Shown piece by piece: positions 33,078-42,178 of a stretch of 64,000 nt of DNA. The translations under genes were made by a program, and so were the position numbers. Source of the DNA: DASQFQ01 sp963722815 (GTDB lineage: Bacteria > Actinomycetota > Thermoleophilia > Solirubrobacterales > Solirubrobacteraceae); the NCBI GenBank assembly GCA_963722815.1, contig CAVROM010000003.1:620001-684000 (forward strand), in the 5' to 3' direction. The notes under the pieces were generated by a model. That model searched no databases, had not been told where the DNA came from, and saw nothing but the letters and a program-made list of their open reading frames with translations. Positions within the stretch are counted from its first letter, which is position 1. The number at the start of each line of letters is the position of its first letter.

Positions 33078-34790
33078 CTAGCTCGCCAGCGTGGCGCGCG
33101 GGAGCACGTGCTTCTTGCCCTTGACCGTGATCACCGTCTTGCCGACGATGTTGGTGCGAGCGTGCGCGGCGATCCAGCGCCGCGAGGCCGCGTTGGCCGA
33201 CCGCACCGAGTCGGTGGTCAGGCTGGCGATCACGACGTTGTCGCCGGGGCCGCCGTCGAGCACGTCGTTGCCCGGGCCGCCGAGCAGGACGTCGTCGCCC
33301 GCGCCGCCGAGCAGCGTGTCGTCGCCGCCGCCGCCGATCAGCACGTCGTCGTTGTCGCCGCCGTCGGCGGTGAACAGGATCGAGCCCGCGGCCAGGCCGC
33401 TGGCGTCGACCACGTCGTCGCCCGCCAGCGCGTTGACCGTCAGGCGGTCGTTGGTGGCGATCGCGCCGGTCACGTTGACCAGAGCGGGCAGGCCATTGAC
33501 CTGCGCGGTCGAGCCGGTGCCGCTGACCGTCACCACGTCATCGCCGTTGGTGGCGTTGGTGATGACGTTGTCGGCTGCGCCGTCGTCGCCGCCGCCCGTC
33601 GCGTTGAGATCCTCCGACACGTTGGTCACATCGGTGCCGGACAGGTCGTTGACGGTGAGGGTGTCGGCGCCGCCGAGCGCCTTGACGTCGATCGACTCGA
33701 CGTCGTTGAGGTCCATGACGATGGCCGCCACGTCACGCGTGAAGCGCACGCGGCCGCCGTTGGCGGAGACGTCCATGCGCTCGGCGACGTTCGAGCCGTT
33801 GAACGTCATCTTGTCGGTGCCGTCCTGGCCCTCGACGGTGTCGCTGCCGTCACCGGGATCCCACTGGAACGTGTCGTTGCCGGCGCCGAGGAACGCGGTG
33901 TCGTTGCCCTGCTGGCCGTCGACGAAGTCGTTGCCGTCGCCGCCGAGCAGGATGTCGTTGCCGTTGCTGCCGAGCAGCGTGTCGTTGTTCGTGCCGCCAT
34001 CGACCGTGATCGCGATCAGCGCGGCCAGGTTGCCGGTGGCGGAGTAGCTGTCGTCGCCGCCGTTGGCGTTGAGGGTGAGCTTCTCGGACGTCCCGATGTC
34101 GATCGAGAACGGCGCCGGGTTGAGGCGGTCGAAGCGCACGCGCGTGCCGTTGGCGGTGGTGGTGAACTGCTCGGCACCGTTGCCGCCGTTGACCTCGACG
34201 GTGTCGGTGTCAGCGCCGCCCTCGTTGAGGTCGGTGTCGTCGCCGGGGTTCCAGATCATGCGGTCGTTGCCGCTCTCGCCGAACACCTGGTCGTCGGCGT
34301 CGCCGCCGGCGAGCGTGTCGTTCTCGCTGCCGCCGAACAGGAAGTCGAACCCGCCCTTGCCGAGCAGGGTGTCGTTGCCGCTCTGGCCGAACAGCTGGTC
34401 GTTGCCCGAGCCGCCGGTGAGGACGTCGTTGCCGGCGCCGCCGAACAGGTTGGCTCGCGGCAGCGCGCCATTGACCTCGCTGATCGTCACGGTGTCGTTG
34501 CCACCCTGGCCGAAGACCTGGATGAGGGAGGTGTTGGCGACCGTCGGGGCCCCGCCCGCGACGGGGATGGCACCGCCATTGACGAGGAGCTTGCCGGCGG
34601 CATCACGGCTGACGGTGATGGTGTTGCCGGCGCTGTCACCGAACACGCTCAGCGTGCCGTTGCTGAAGGTCGCAACGGTGGCCGCGCTCGCGCTCACCGT
34701 GGTGCCCGCGAGGGCGCCGACCGCGAGCAGGGCAGAGGTCAGCAGCCGGCGCGCAAGGCGTCGCCGGCCGTGGGTACGGCTGGGTCCCAT
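33078..34790 (-). CDS. Secreted RTX-type calcium-binding repeat protein
   Basis: The 570-residue protein has a signal peptide (RRLLTSALLAVGALAGTTVSASAA) and three clusters of GGxGxDxLx nonapeptides, for example GGAGNDVLTGGSGNDQLFG, GSNGNDILLGGDGNDFVDG and GGAGDDVLLGGPGNDVLDG. Such repeats bind calcium and fold as beta-rolls outside the cell. Spacer domains lie between the clusters. No catalytic domain is visible. There is a strong ribosome site (AAAGGAG) before ATG 34790. The damaged IS630 lies just upstream and may have replaced its promoter region. Confidence 0.88.
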   Translation of the reverse strand: MGPSRTHGRRRLARRLLTSALLAVGALAGTTVSASAATVATFSNGTLSVFGDSAGNTITVSRDAAGKLLVNGGAIPVAGGAPTVANTSLIQVFGQGGNDTVTISEVNGALPRANLFGGAGNDVLTGGSGNDQLFGQSGNDTLLGKGGFDFLFGGSENDTLAGGDADDQVFGESGNDRMIWNPGDDTDLNEGGADTDTVEVNGGNGAEQFTTTANGTRVRFDRLNPAPFSIDIGTSEKLTLNANGGDDSYSATGNLAALIAITVDGGTNNDTLLGSNGNDILLGGDGNDFVDGQQGNDTAFLGAGNDTFQWDPGDGSDTVEGQDGTDKMTFNGSNVAERMDVSANGGRVRFTRDVAAIVMDLNDVESIDVKALGGADTLTVNDLSGTDVTNVSEDLNATGGGDDGAADNVITNATNGDDVVTVSGTGSTAQVNGLPALVNVTGAIATNDRLTVNALAGDDVVDASGLAAGSILFTADGGDNDDVLIGGGGDDTLLGGAGDDVLLGGPGNDVLDGGPGDNVVIASLTTDSVRSANAASRRWIAAHARTNIVGKTVITVKGKKHVLPRATLAS

Positions 34791-34879
34791 CAGTTACTCC
34801 TTTGAGGGGGAAGGGGTGCTGAGTAGAACGCCCGATTCCGGACGTCTATTCCGCTCCGGCTTCTCGCGAAGTCACGGCG

Positions 34880-35940
34880 CCGTGGCGCGACGTGCAGCGT
34901 GCACGGATGATCCTCTACGCGGCCGAGGGGATGGCCGATATCGAGATCGCCGCGCGCTTGGACTGCCATCCCGTCAGCGTCAGTTCCGGCGACGACGTTT
35001 CTGCGCCGAGCGCTTGGACGGGTTGCAGGACAAGCCGCGCGCGGGTCGCCCGCGCCGTTTTCCCCCCGGAGCAGGTCGCCGAGGTCATCGCGGTGGCATG
35101 CGAGCTGCCAGCCGAACACGTCGGCCGCTGGGGCGCTTCTCGCGCACTGAGCTGCACCGGCTGGTGATTGAGCAGGGCGTCAGCGACGCGTCGGCGACGA
35201 CGATCTGGCGTTGGCTGCATGACCGTTCTCTGAAGCCGTGGCAGCAGCGCTCGTGGATCTACCCGCGCGACCTGCACTTCCAGCCAAGGCCGGCAGGGTG
35301 CTCGACCTTTACGCGCGACGATCGAGGGCCGGCGGTTGCATCCCGGCGATACGTCATCTGCGCCGATGAGGAGTCCCAGCTGCAGGCGCTTGCCCGCCGC
35401 CACGCGACGGTCCCGGCCGCGCCGGGCCGCCCGGCGCTGGTCGAGTTTGAATACGAGCGCGGAGGCACGCTGGCCTACCTGGCCGCCTGGGATGTTCATC
35501 ACGCCAGGATCTTCGGCCGCTGCGAGGCCAAGACCGGGATCGAGCCGTTCGGCCGGCTGGTCGAGCAAGTCATGAGCACCGAGCCCTACGCCTCAGCCAA
35601 GAGGGTGTTCTGGATCGTCGACAACGGCTCAAGCCACGCGGGTCAGCGCTCGATCGCCCGGCTCGAGGACGCCTATGAGAACGCGCGCTTGATCCATCTG
35701 CCGATCCACGCCTCGTGGCTGAACCAGATCGAGATCTACTTCTCGATCCTGCAGCGAAAGGCGCTGACCCCGAACGACTTCGCCGATCTTGACGCGCTCG
35801 CCGCTCAGATCGCGGCGTTCGAGGACCACTACCGTCAGATCGCCAAGCCGTTTGCGTGGACGTTCACCCGCACCGACCTCGACGTCCTGCTCACCAGGCT
35901 GGCCAGACCGCGAGCCACAACTGCGCATCGCCGCCTGACG
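34880..35940 (+). mobile_element. IS630-family insertion sequence with damaged transposase
   Basis: The transposase is recognisable over its full length but lies in several frames. An N-terminal helix-turn-helix (RMILYAAEGMADIEIAARLDC) is followed by RLDGLQDKPRAGRPRRF, EQVAEVIAVACELP and TELHRLVIEQGVSDASATTI. From about 35345 an intact C-terminal half has the DDE residues in VICADEESQLQAL, WIVDNGSSH and ASWLNQIEIYFS. Shifts are seen near 34985, 35055, 35130, 35285 and 35340. Terminal inverted repeats and TA duplication could not be identified, so the ends are approximate. The C-terminus reads on without a clear family-typical stop. Confidence 0.75.
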
Positions 35941-36479
35941 CTACGCCGCCAACAGCACCCCGGCCGGCGTTCGCGCGACACCGGCGCGCACGGCGACCGA
36001 CTCGATCACACTCGCGCCCAACAACTGCCGCGACCCGCTGGCCAGATCGATCAGCGCGACCGCCGCCAGCAGCCGACCGCACCTGCCCGCATCGCGCATC
36101 GCGATCACCGCCCGCGCAAGCCGCGCGCGCTCCAACGGCGTGTCGAGTTCGTCAAGCACCTCGTCGAGCACCACCTCGCCAGCGAGCTCGTCATCCTCGG
36201 CGATCGCCTCACACAACCGCCCCAACGCCGGCGAGAGCAACTCGGCAGCTCGACCTGCAACGACAGATCCAGACACGGCAGATCCACCAACTCAGCGCGC
36301 AACATCGCGAACTCGCGCTCGCTCACAGCCCCCACTGGCCCCGCAACCCCCCGCGCCGCACCCCGCAAGAACCCCAGCGCCAAGCTCTCCTCCGACGGCC
36401 CACGGGCGACCCCGCAGCAGCGCTTGACCTTCAGACCACTCCCGCACGAGCACAACGCATTGCGACCGATCTTCGCCAT
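35941..36479 (-). pseudogene. SEC-C motif protein, frameshifted
   Basis: The product begins MAKIGRNALCSCGSGLKVKRCCG, a typical SEC-C zinc-binding motif (Cys-x-Cys, then Cys-Cys). A helical region follows to LQVELP near 36245. It then continues one frame over as ELLSPALGRLCEAIAEDDELAG to a stop at 35941. Loss of one G in CCGGAG explains the shift. Stand-alone SEC-C proteins of this size are often found beside transposases, as here. Function is unknown. Confidence 0.7.
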
Positions 36480-36547
36480 CGCCGCATCGTCGCGCCAGCA
36501 CCGGTCAGAATCCGCGCCGCCTACCCGACGGACTTACGGACGGCTCC

Positions 36548-37189
36548 CTAGTTCGCGAGCCCGCGCGAGTACGCGTAGACGACGGCCTGCGCGCGGTCGC
36601 GCACCCCGGCCTTGGCGAAGATGTGGTTGACGTGCGTCTTCACCGTCGCCGCGCTCACCACCAGGCGCTCGGCGATCTGCGCGTTGCTGAGCCCCTCGGC
36701 GATCAGCGCCAGCACCTCCGCCTCGCGCGGGGTGAGCTCGTCGGGGAGCTCGGCCGGCGCCGCGCTCAGCGCCGCCACCACGTGATGCTGCACGCTGGGG
36801 TCGAGCGCCGCCTCGCCGCGCGCGACGGCCTCGACCGCCGCGCGGATCTCCTCCGCGCCCGCGTCCTTGGTCAGGAAGCCGCGCGCGCCCGCCCGCAGCG
36901 CGCCGAGCACGGAGGCGTCGTCGGCGTAGGTCGTCAACGCGATCGCGCGCGGGCGCTCGCCGCGCGCCGCCAGCCGCCGGATCGCCTCGATCCCGTCGAG
37001 CCGCGGCATCCGCAGGTCCATCAGCACGACGTCGGGGTTGTGCGTCGCCGCCAGCGCCACGGCCTCCTCGCCGTCGGCCGCGGTCGCCACCAGTTCGATC
37101 CCGTCGAGCAGCCCGAGCAGCGTGCCGAGGCCCTCGCGGACCACACGCTGGTCATCGGCGAGCATGACCCGGATCACGCCGGCAGCCAC
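36548..37189 (-). CDS. NarL-family response regulator
   Basis: The 213-residue protein has a receiver domain (VMLADDQRVVREGL, VVLMDLRMPRLDG, ALTTYADD, FLTKDAG) and a LuxR-type DNA-binding domain (LTPREAEVLALIAEGLSNAQIAERLVVSAATV, split here at 20: the recognition helix is SAATVKTHVNHIF). It overlaps the 3' end of the kinase gene by 16 bases, so it is its cognate partner. The likely target is the divergent ABC transporter operon at 38414, where a palindrome stands in the promoter region. Confidence 0.92.
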   Translation of the reverse strand: MAAGVIRVMLADDQRVVREGLGTLLGLLDGIELVATAADGEEAVALAATHNPDVVLMDLRMPRLDGIEAIRRLAARGERPRAIALTTYADDASVLGALRAGARGFLTKDAGAEEIRAAVEAVARGEAALDPSVQHHVVAALSAAPAELPDELTPREAEVLALIAEGLSNAQIAERLVVSAATVKTHVNHIFAKAGVRDRAQAVVYAYSRGLAN

Positions 37190-38280
37190 AGCTCCACCCG
37201 GAAGCCGTCGCCGGCCGGGCCCGCGCGCAGCTGCCCGCCGAGCAGCTCGGCGCGCTCGCGCATGCCGGTCAGCCCGTAGCCGCCGCCCGCCGAGCCGTTG
37301 CCTTCCGTCGCCGGCCCGCCGTCCTCGACCACGAGCCGCGTGCCGTCGGCCTCGTAGGCGAGCGCCAGCGAGACGTGCTCCGCAGCGCTGTGGCGAGCGA
37401 CGTTCGTCAGGGCCTCCTGGGCCGTGCGGTAGACCGCGAGCCGCGCCTCGGAGGCGAGCTCACGCGGGTCGCCCCGCACCGTCAGCTCGACCCCGTCGCC
37501 GAAGCGCTCGGCGAGCGCATCGAGCGCGGGCAGCTCGTCGCCGCGCAGCGCGGAGATCGCCGAGCGCGCCTCGCTCAGCCCGGTGCCGGCCAGGTGGTGG
37601 GCGCGCTCGATGGCGGCGACCACCTCCTCGTCCGTCCCGCGGTCGCGCGCGAGCAGCCGCGCGCCCTCGAGCTGCAGCGCGAGCGCCGACAGCGAGTGCG
37701 CGAGCACGTCGTGCATGTCGCGCGCGAGGCGGCTGCGCTCGGCCACCGCGGCGGCCTGGGCGGTTTCCTCGCGCGACTCGCGCAGCTCGTCCACCAGCGC
37801 CTCGGCCTCGTCGCGGCCGCTGCGCAGCTGCCGCATCAGCCGGATCACCAGGAACCACGGGATGATCGAGAACAGCAGCCCGCTGATCTTGTCGCCGGGA
37901 GCGTCGACGACGAGCGCGGTCGCGACGATCTCGCCGCCGAGCGCGAACGCGCTGAGCGCCGCCGCGGGCCACAGCGGCAGCCGCATCGTGGCGATGATCA
38001 CGACGAGGTAGACGGCGGCCGAGCCAGCGCCCTTCGGCTGCACGGCGGTCAGCACGATCCCCGCGACAGCGATCAGCAGGATGCCGCCGATCCGCTGCGC
38101 GTCGGACATCGCGCTCCACGGCCGCGCGATCGCGACGCCGGCGGCGAGGCCGATCAGCGCGACCGACACCAAGAGGTTGTCGCCCGAGACACCGGGCGTC
38201 GGCTCGGTCGCGAAGATCGTCGCCACGATCGTCGCGAAGGCGGCGACGCCGAACGAGCGCAACGCGTACGGGATGGTCAC
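37174..38280 (-). CDS. HisKA_3-type sensor histidine kinase
   Basis: The roughly 368-residue protein has six N-terminal helices, then a coiled linker (RSGRDEAEALVDELRESREE). The dimerisation/phospho-acceptor helix ERSRLARDMHDVLAHSLS carries the phospho-His, and an HATPase domain (AQEALTNVARHS, GGGYGLTGMRERAELL) follows. This is the DesK/LiaS-like group. GTG at 38280 is preferred over upstream ATGs at 38316 or 38424, because those would run through the divergent promoter and palindrome. It works with the response regulator that overlaps its end. Confidence 0.88.
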   Translation of the reverse strand: MTIPYALRSFGVAAFATIVATIFATEPTPGVSGDNLLVSVALIGLAAGVAIARPWSAMSDAQRIGGILLIAVAGIVLTAVQPKGAGSAAVYLVVIIATMRLPLWPAAALSAFALGGEIVATALVVDAPGDKISGLLFSIIPWFLVIRLMRQLRSGRDEAEALVDELRESREETAQAAAVAERSRLARDMHDVLAHSLSALALQLEGARLLARDRGTDEEVVAAIERAHHLAGTGLSEARSAISALRGDELPALDALAERFGDGVELTVRGDPRELASEARLAVYRTAQEALTNVARHSAAEHVSLALAYEADGTRLVVEDGGPATEGNGSAGGGYGLTGMRERAELLGGQLRAGPAGDGFRVELWLPA

Positions 38281-38324
38281 GGACGACACGGTACGGCGCG
38301 CACTCGGCGGTGTCATCGGATCCC

Positions 38325-38354
38325 GGGTGGATCCGTCTCCACCCGTGGGTGGAG
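38325..38354. promoter_or_regulatory. Inverted-repeat operator between the two-component genes and the ABC exporter
   Basis: CTCCACCC-GT-GGGTGGAG (38337-38354) is a perfect palindrome with 8-base arms, and another GGGTGGA half site lies at 38325-38331. It sits between the divergent kinase and ABC genes. It is a good candidate for binding of the NarL-type regulator. Confidence 0.5.
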
Positions 38355-38413
38355 GCGCAGGTTCGACCCCCGCGCCGATGACAGACGCCGCCGCGATGCC
38401 CATGCTGTCGGTC

Positions 38414-39280
38414 ATGACATCCACCCTTGTTCACGCCGAGACCGCCATCGAGGTCAGCGGCGTCCGCCGTGCCTACGGCCCCGTGCAGGCGCTCGACGGC
38501 GTCGACCTGACGGTCCGCCGTGGCGAGCTGCTCGCCCTGCTGGGCCCGAACGGGGCCGGCAAGACGACGCTCGTCGAGATCCTCGAGGGCCACCGCGTGG
38601 CCGACTCCGGCCGCGTCGACGTGCTCGGCCACGACCCCGCGCGGCGCCAGCGCGCGTTCCTCGAGCGCATCGGCATCGTGCTGCAGGAGGAGGGGCTCGA
38701 CCCCAACCTCAACGTCGGCGAGGCCGTCGCGCTCTACTCCGCCGCCTACCCGAACCCGCGGCCCGTCGACGAGGTGCTCGAGCTGGTCGGGCTGGGCGGC
38801 CGCGCGGGCGACCGCGCCGCGACGATGTCCGGCGGCCAGCGCCGCCGGCTCGACCTCGCGCTCGGCATCGCCGGCGACCCCGAGATCCTGTTCCTCGACG
38901 AGCCGACCACGGGCTTCGACCCGTCCGCCCGCCGCCACGCGTGGGACGTGATCAACGGGCTGCGCGAGCTCGGCAAGACGATCCTCCTCACCACGCACTA
39001 CATGGAGGAGGCGCAGGTGCTGGCCGACCGCGTCGTCGTGCTCTCCGGCGGCCGCGTGATCGCCGAGGGCACGCCGGACACCCTGGGCGGAGGAGGCGAG
39101 TCGATCGTCTCCTACCGCGAAGGAGGCCGCATCGTCCGCTTCACGACGACCACGCCGACCCAGGACCTCGCCCCGATCCTGACCGCCGCCGCCGAGCGCG
39201 GCGAGGAGCTCGAGGGCCTCACCGTCACCCGACCCAGCCTCGAGGACGTCTACCTCGAGCTCACCGAGGACCGCTCATGA
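38414..39280 (+). CDS. ABC transporter ATP-binding protein (drug/antibiotic exporter type)
   Basis: The 288-residue ATPase has Walker A GPNGAGKTT, Q-loop VLQEEGLDPNL, signature MSGGQRRRLDLALG, Walker B ILFLDEPTTGFDP and H-loop TTHYMEEAQVLADR. The short C-terminal extension is typical of DrrA/CcmA-like ATPases that partner ABC-2 permeases. ATG at 38414 is used; in-frame ATGs at 38378-38402 exist. Its stop overlaps the permease start (ATGA). It is divergent from the HisKA_3/NarL pair that probably regulates it. Confidence 0.88.
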   Translation: MTSTLVHAETAIEVSGVRRAYGPVQALDGVDLTVRRGELLALLGPNGAGKTTLVEILEGHRVADSGRVDVLGHDPARRQRAFLERIGIVLQEEGLDPNLNVGEAVALYSAAYPNPRPVDEVLELVGLGGRAGDRAATMSGGQRRRLDLALGIAGDPEILFLDEPTTGFDPSARRHAWDVINGLRELGKTILLTTHYMEEAQVLADRVVVLSGGRVIAEGTPDTLGGGGESIVSYREGGRIVRFTTTTPTQDLAPILTAAAERGEELEGLTVTRPSLEDVYLELTEDRS

Positions 39281-40078
39281 CCACCCGAGACCTGCCCCTG
39301 CTGGGCCGCTGGATCGCGGCGCGCGTGCGCATGATGTTGCGCTCGCCGCGCGCGCTCGGCTTCACCTTCGCCTTCCCGCTCGTGCTGGTGACGCTGTTCG
39401 GCTCGCTCAACGCCGACCAGACGGTCACCGCGCCGTCGGGCGCCGACCGTCAAGTTCACCCAGTACTACACGCCGTCGATCGGCGTCTTCGCGCTCACGC
39501 TGGCGTGTTACACGAGCCTGATCATCGGGGTCGCGACCGCGCGCGAGACCGGGCTGCTCAAGCGCGTGCGTGGCACGCCGCTGCCGCTGCCGGTCTACCT
39601 CGGCGCGTGGCTGATCGGCGCCGGTGTGGTCGGGATCCTCTCGGTCGTGCTGCTGTTCGTCGTCGCCGTGCCGGCCTTCGGCGTGCACGTCTATGCCGAC
39701 ATGCTGCCGCAGGCCCTGCTGGTGCTCGTGCTCGGCGCCGCGTGCCTCGGCTCGATCGGGCTCGCGCTCGGGACGATGGCGAAGACCGCCGACCAGGCGA
39801 CGCCGCTCGCGCAGCTGACGATGCTCCCGATCTCGTTCATCTCGGGCGTGTGGTTCCCGATCACCGACGCGCCGTCGTGGCTGGTGCACCTGGCCGGGTT
39901 CTTCCCCCTCAAGCACCTGGTCGACGCGTTCTCGTCCTGCTTCGTGCCAGGCGGGAGCGTCGAGGGCGGCGACCTCGCCTCGCTGGCGATCTGGTTCGCG
40001 GCCGGCATGCTCGTGGCGGTCCGCCGCCTGCGGGTGCTCGACGGCGCGCGCTCTCGGCTGATTCCCAGCTTACGCTGA
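39277..40078 (+). pseudogene. ABC-2 permease partner, frameshifted near residue 57
   Basis: The protein starts MTTRDLPLLGRWIAARVRMM with the first helix (LGFTFAFPLVLVTLFGSL). At about 39449 it moves one frame to VKFTQYYTPSIGVFALTLAC, followed by five more helices, GLLKRVRGTPLPLPVY and GVWFPITDAPSWL, ending at 40078. VRGTPLP is a usual ABC-2 family motif. One missing C in ACCGTC explains the shift. Restored, it is about 267 residues, normal for DrrB-like permeases. It is translationally coupled to the ATPase. Confidence 0.82.
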
Positions 40079-40113
40079 GGTAGCCCGAAGGTGCCGGGCA
40101 CATCCTGCCCGGC

Positions 40114-40653
40114 ATGGATGAGCACCTCTTCTGGATCGCCTCCCGCGCCTCCGGCACCGTCGCGCTCTTGCTCTCGAGCGCGGCGGTCGCCGTCGGGCTG
40201 ACGATGAGCACGCGCCTCCTGAAGCGTCGCGGGGTCGACCTGCGCGCCGCGCACGAGGCGCTCTCGCTGGCGACGCTGGTCGCCCTGATCGTGCATGCGG
40301 TGACGCTGCTCGGCGATGCATTCCTCAAGCCGACCGTGCTGGACCTCGTGCTCCCGTTCGCCTCCGGCTACAAGGAGCCGTGGATGTCGATCGGGATCGT
40401 GTCGGGCTGGGGTCTCCTGATCCTGGGCGTGTCGTACTACTTCCGCACCCGCATCGGCATCGCGCGCTGGAAGCGCCTGCACCGATGGACCGCGCTCGCG
40501 TGGCTGGGGGGCATCGTGCACTCGCTCGGCGAGGGCACGGATGCCGGCACCACCTGGTTCCTCGTCTGTACGGCGGTCGCGGTCACCCCCGCGCTCCTCC
40601 TCCTGATCCTCCGCCACTTCCCGTCCTCCACCCCCGTCCCCTCCCGCACATGA
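40114..40653 (+). CDS. Ferric-reductase-like transmembrane protein
   Basis: The 179-residue protein has about six helices. His residues in two helices (LRAAHEALSLATLVALIVHAV and LHRWTALAWLGGIVHSLGEG) are spaced as in the ferric reductase-like b-haem domain (YedZ/FRE type). It probably carries haem and moves electrons across the membrane; the partner protein is not evident. It follows the ABC permease by 35 bases and overlaps the next small gene by ATGA. Confidence 0.75.
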   Translation: MDEHLFWIASRASGTVALLLSSAAVAVGLTMSTRLLKRRGVDLRAAHEALSLATLVALIVHAVTLLGDAFLKPTVLDLVLPFASGYKEPWMSIGIVSGWGLLILGVSYYFRTRIGIARWKRLHRWTALAWLGGIVHSLGEGTDAGTTWFLVCTAVAVTPALLLLILRHFPSSTPVPSRT

Positions 40654-40910
40654 GCCCAACCATGCAGGCCCGCAGAGCGCGGGTACGCCAGATCCGCAGG
40701 ACCGTCACCGCTCTCACGGTCACCATCTTCATCGCCCTGTTTGCGGTCATCTACATCCAGATGGCGCTGGGCAAGGACCCGGCGCTGGGATCGTCGACGA
40801 CTGCGCAGGTGGACGCGACGGGCACGAGCGCGTCGTCCGAAGAGACGACCTCGTCGTCGTCCTCGGACGACTCCTCGTCGCCGACGCCGATGACGACCGC
40901 CCAGTCGTAA
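40650..40910 (+). CDS. Small single-pass membrane protein with Ser/Thr-rich tail, 86 aa
   Basis: The start overlaps the preceding stop (ATGA), so it is translated with the ferric-reductase-like gene. A basic N-terminus (RRARVRQIRRT) is followed by one helix (VTALTVTIFIALFAVIYIQMAL) and a low-complexity outer tail rich in Ser, Thr and Asp. It may be an accessory subunit of the ferric-reductase-like protein. No family is recognised. Confidence 0.6.
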   Translation: MSPTMQARRARVRQIRRTVTALTVTIFIALFAVIYIQMALGKDPALGSSTTAQVDATGTSASSEETTSSSSSDDSSSPTPMTTAQS

Positions 40911-40920
40911 GCTCGGAGGC

Positions 40921-41355
40921 ATGAAGACGCTCTACACCGCGGTCGCCACCGCCAACGATCACGGCCGCGCCGGTCACACGCGCTCGGATGACGGAAAGGT
41001 CGACTTCGACCTCAGCGTCCCGAAGGAACTGGGCGGCGACGGCGGTCCGGGCACCAACCCCGAGCAGCTGTTCGCGGCCGGCTACGCGGCCTGCTTCGCC
41101 AACGCGATGGTCTCGTCGGCGCGCCGCGAGGGGTCGCTCGAGGACGTGCAGGGCATGACCGTCACCGCGCACGTCCACTTCGGCGCGCTCGGCAAGGGCC
41201 GCTTCGGCCTCGGCGTCACGCTCGAGTGCGACGTGCCGGCGCTCGACCAGGCCGCGGCGGAGGATCTCGTCGCCCGGGCGCACGAGCGCTGCCCCTACTC
41301 CAACGCCACGCGCGGCAACATCGACCACCAGTTCGAGGTCAAGGGCGGCGGCTAG
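40921..41355 (+). CDS. ohr: Organic hydroperoxide resistance protein (Ohr/OsmC family)
   Basis: This 144-residue thiol peroxidase reduces organic hydroperoxides. Both reactive cysteines are present: AACFANAM (about residue 60) and HERCPYSNATRGN (about residue 125). The N-terminus LYTAVATANDHGRAGHTRSDDG and the GTNPEQLFAAGYAACF segment are typical of Ohr rather than other OsmC proteins. No OhrR regulator is adjacent. Its stop lies in a hairpin shared with the convergent DUF2182 gene. Confidence 0.93.
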   Translation: MKTLYTAVATANDHGRAGHTRSDDGKVDFDLSVPKELGGDGGPGTNPEQLFAAGYAACFANAMVSSARREGSLEDVQGMTVTAHVHFGALGKGRFGLGVTLECDVPALDQAAAEDLVARAHERCPYSNATRGNIDHQFEVKGGG

Positions 41356-41368
41356 CGGGGCGCTAGCC
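41350..41368. terminator. Hairpin between convergent ohr and DUF2182 genes
   Basis: GGCTAGCG-GGG-CGCTAGCC is a perfect 8-bp stem containing both TAG stop codons. It is a likely bidirectional transcript-end structure. Confidence 0.55.
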
Positions 41369-42175
41369 CATCATCTGGTCCATCGATCCGGCGCCGGGGA
41401 TCGTGAGCGCCGGCACGGCGTCCGGCGCCACGAGCACGAGCACGCCGAGAAGGAGCAGGACCGCCGCCGTCCCGTACGTCGCCGCACGCCGCCACGGCAG
41501 CGTCTTCTCGACGGCGATGAGCACCGCGACGACCACCATCCAGAACACGCTCATCACGCCGAGCGCGAACAGCGACGCCATCAGCGCCCAGCAGCAGCCG
41601 ACGCACCACGCTCCGTGTTTCGCGCCCATCTGCAGCGCGCCCCGCGGCCCCTCGCGCCACGTGCCCAGCAGGAAGCCGAGCGGGCTGCGGCATTTGCCGA
41701 GACACACGTCCTTGAGCGGCGTCAGCTCGTACGCGGCCGCGACGAGCAGCGTCGCCCCAGCGACCCAGCGCCCGGCGCCATCCCACATGAGCAGGTCGCC
41801 GTCGATCGCCCCGCCGGCGCGCGCGAGCAGGTACGCCGCCACGCCCACGGCGCCCCACACGATCAGGTAGCCCGCGGTGAAGAGCAGCGGCAGGATCCGC
41901 GAGCGCTGCTCGGTCATCCTCGAGTACAGCGCGACCGTCGGCGCGACTGAGGGGAACATCATCGCTCCCATCATCACGACCCACGCGCCGACGAACCAGC
42001 CGAAGCCGCCGAGCGCCGTCCACGGCCCCGCGTCCATGCCCCGCATCCGCTCGGCGGTCCACCACCAGCCGACCGCGGCCACCGCGACCAGCAGCGCGAC
42101 GAGGCCGAGCCGCGTCCGCGCGGCCGCGTAGGCCGGTGCCAGGCCGGCGCCGCTGGCCTCAGCGGTGGCGATCAC
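41363..42175 (-). CDS. DUF2182 multi-pass membrane protein
   Basis: The 270-residue protein has about seven helices. The motif WVVMMGAMMFPSVAPTVALYS and the Cys-containing stretches LKDVCLGKCRSPLGF and HGAWCVGCCWALM are characteristic of DUF2182, predicted metal-binding membrane proteins. The family typically sits next to a DUF1326 gene, as here (three bases downstream of it). The pair is thought to act together, but no biochemical role is established. The Met/Cys/His-rich segments point to copper or another metal. Confidence 0.85.
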   Translation of the reverse strand: MIATAEASGAGLAPAYAAARTRLGLVALLVAVAAVGWWWTAERMRGMDAGPWTALGGFGWFVGAWVVMMGAMMFPSVAPTVALYSRMTEQRSRILPLLFTAGYLIVWGAVGVAAYLLARAGGAIDGDLLMWDGAGRWVAGATLLVAAAYELTPLKDVCLGKCRSPLGFLLGTWREGPRGALQMGAKHGAWCVGCCWALMASLFALGVMSVFWMVVVAVLIAVEKTLPWRRAATYGTAAVLLLLGVLVLVAPDAVPALTIPGAGSMDQMMG

Positions 42176-42178
42176 GGT

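Noticed and set aside
33078..34790. RTX repeats as a DNA-level satellite or phase-variable array
   Set aside because: The DNA repeats are imperfect and follow the nonapeptide pattern; no homogeneous unit was seen.
34880..35940. Programmed frameshifting in the IS630 transposase
   Set aside because: At least five frame changes in both directions are needed, without slippery sequences; damage or sequence error fits better.
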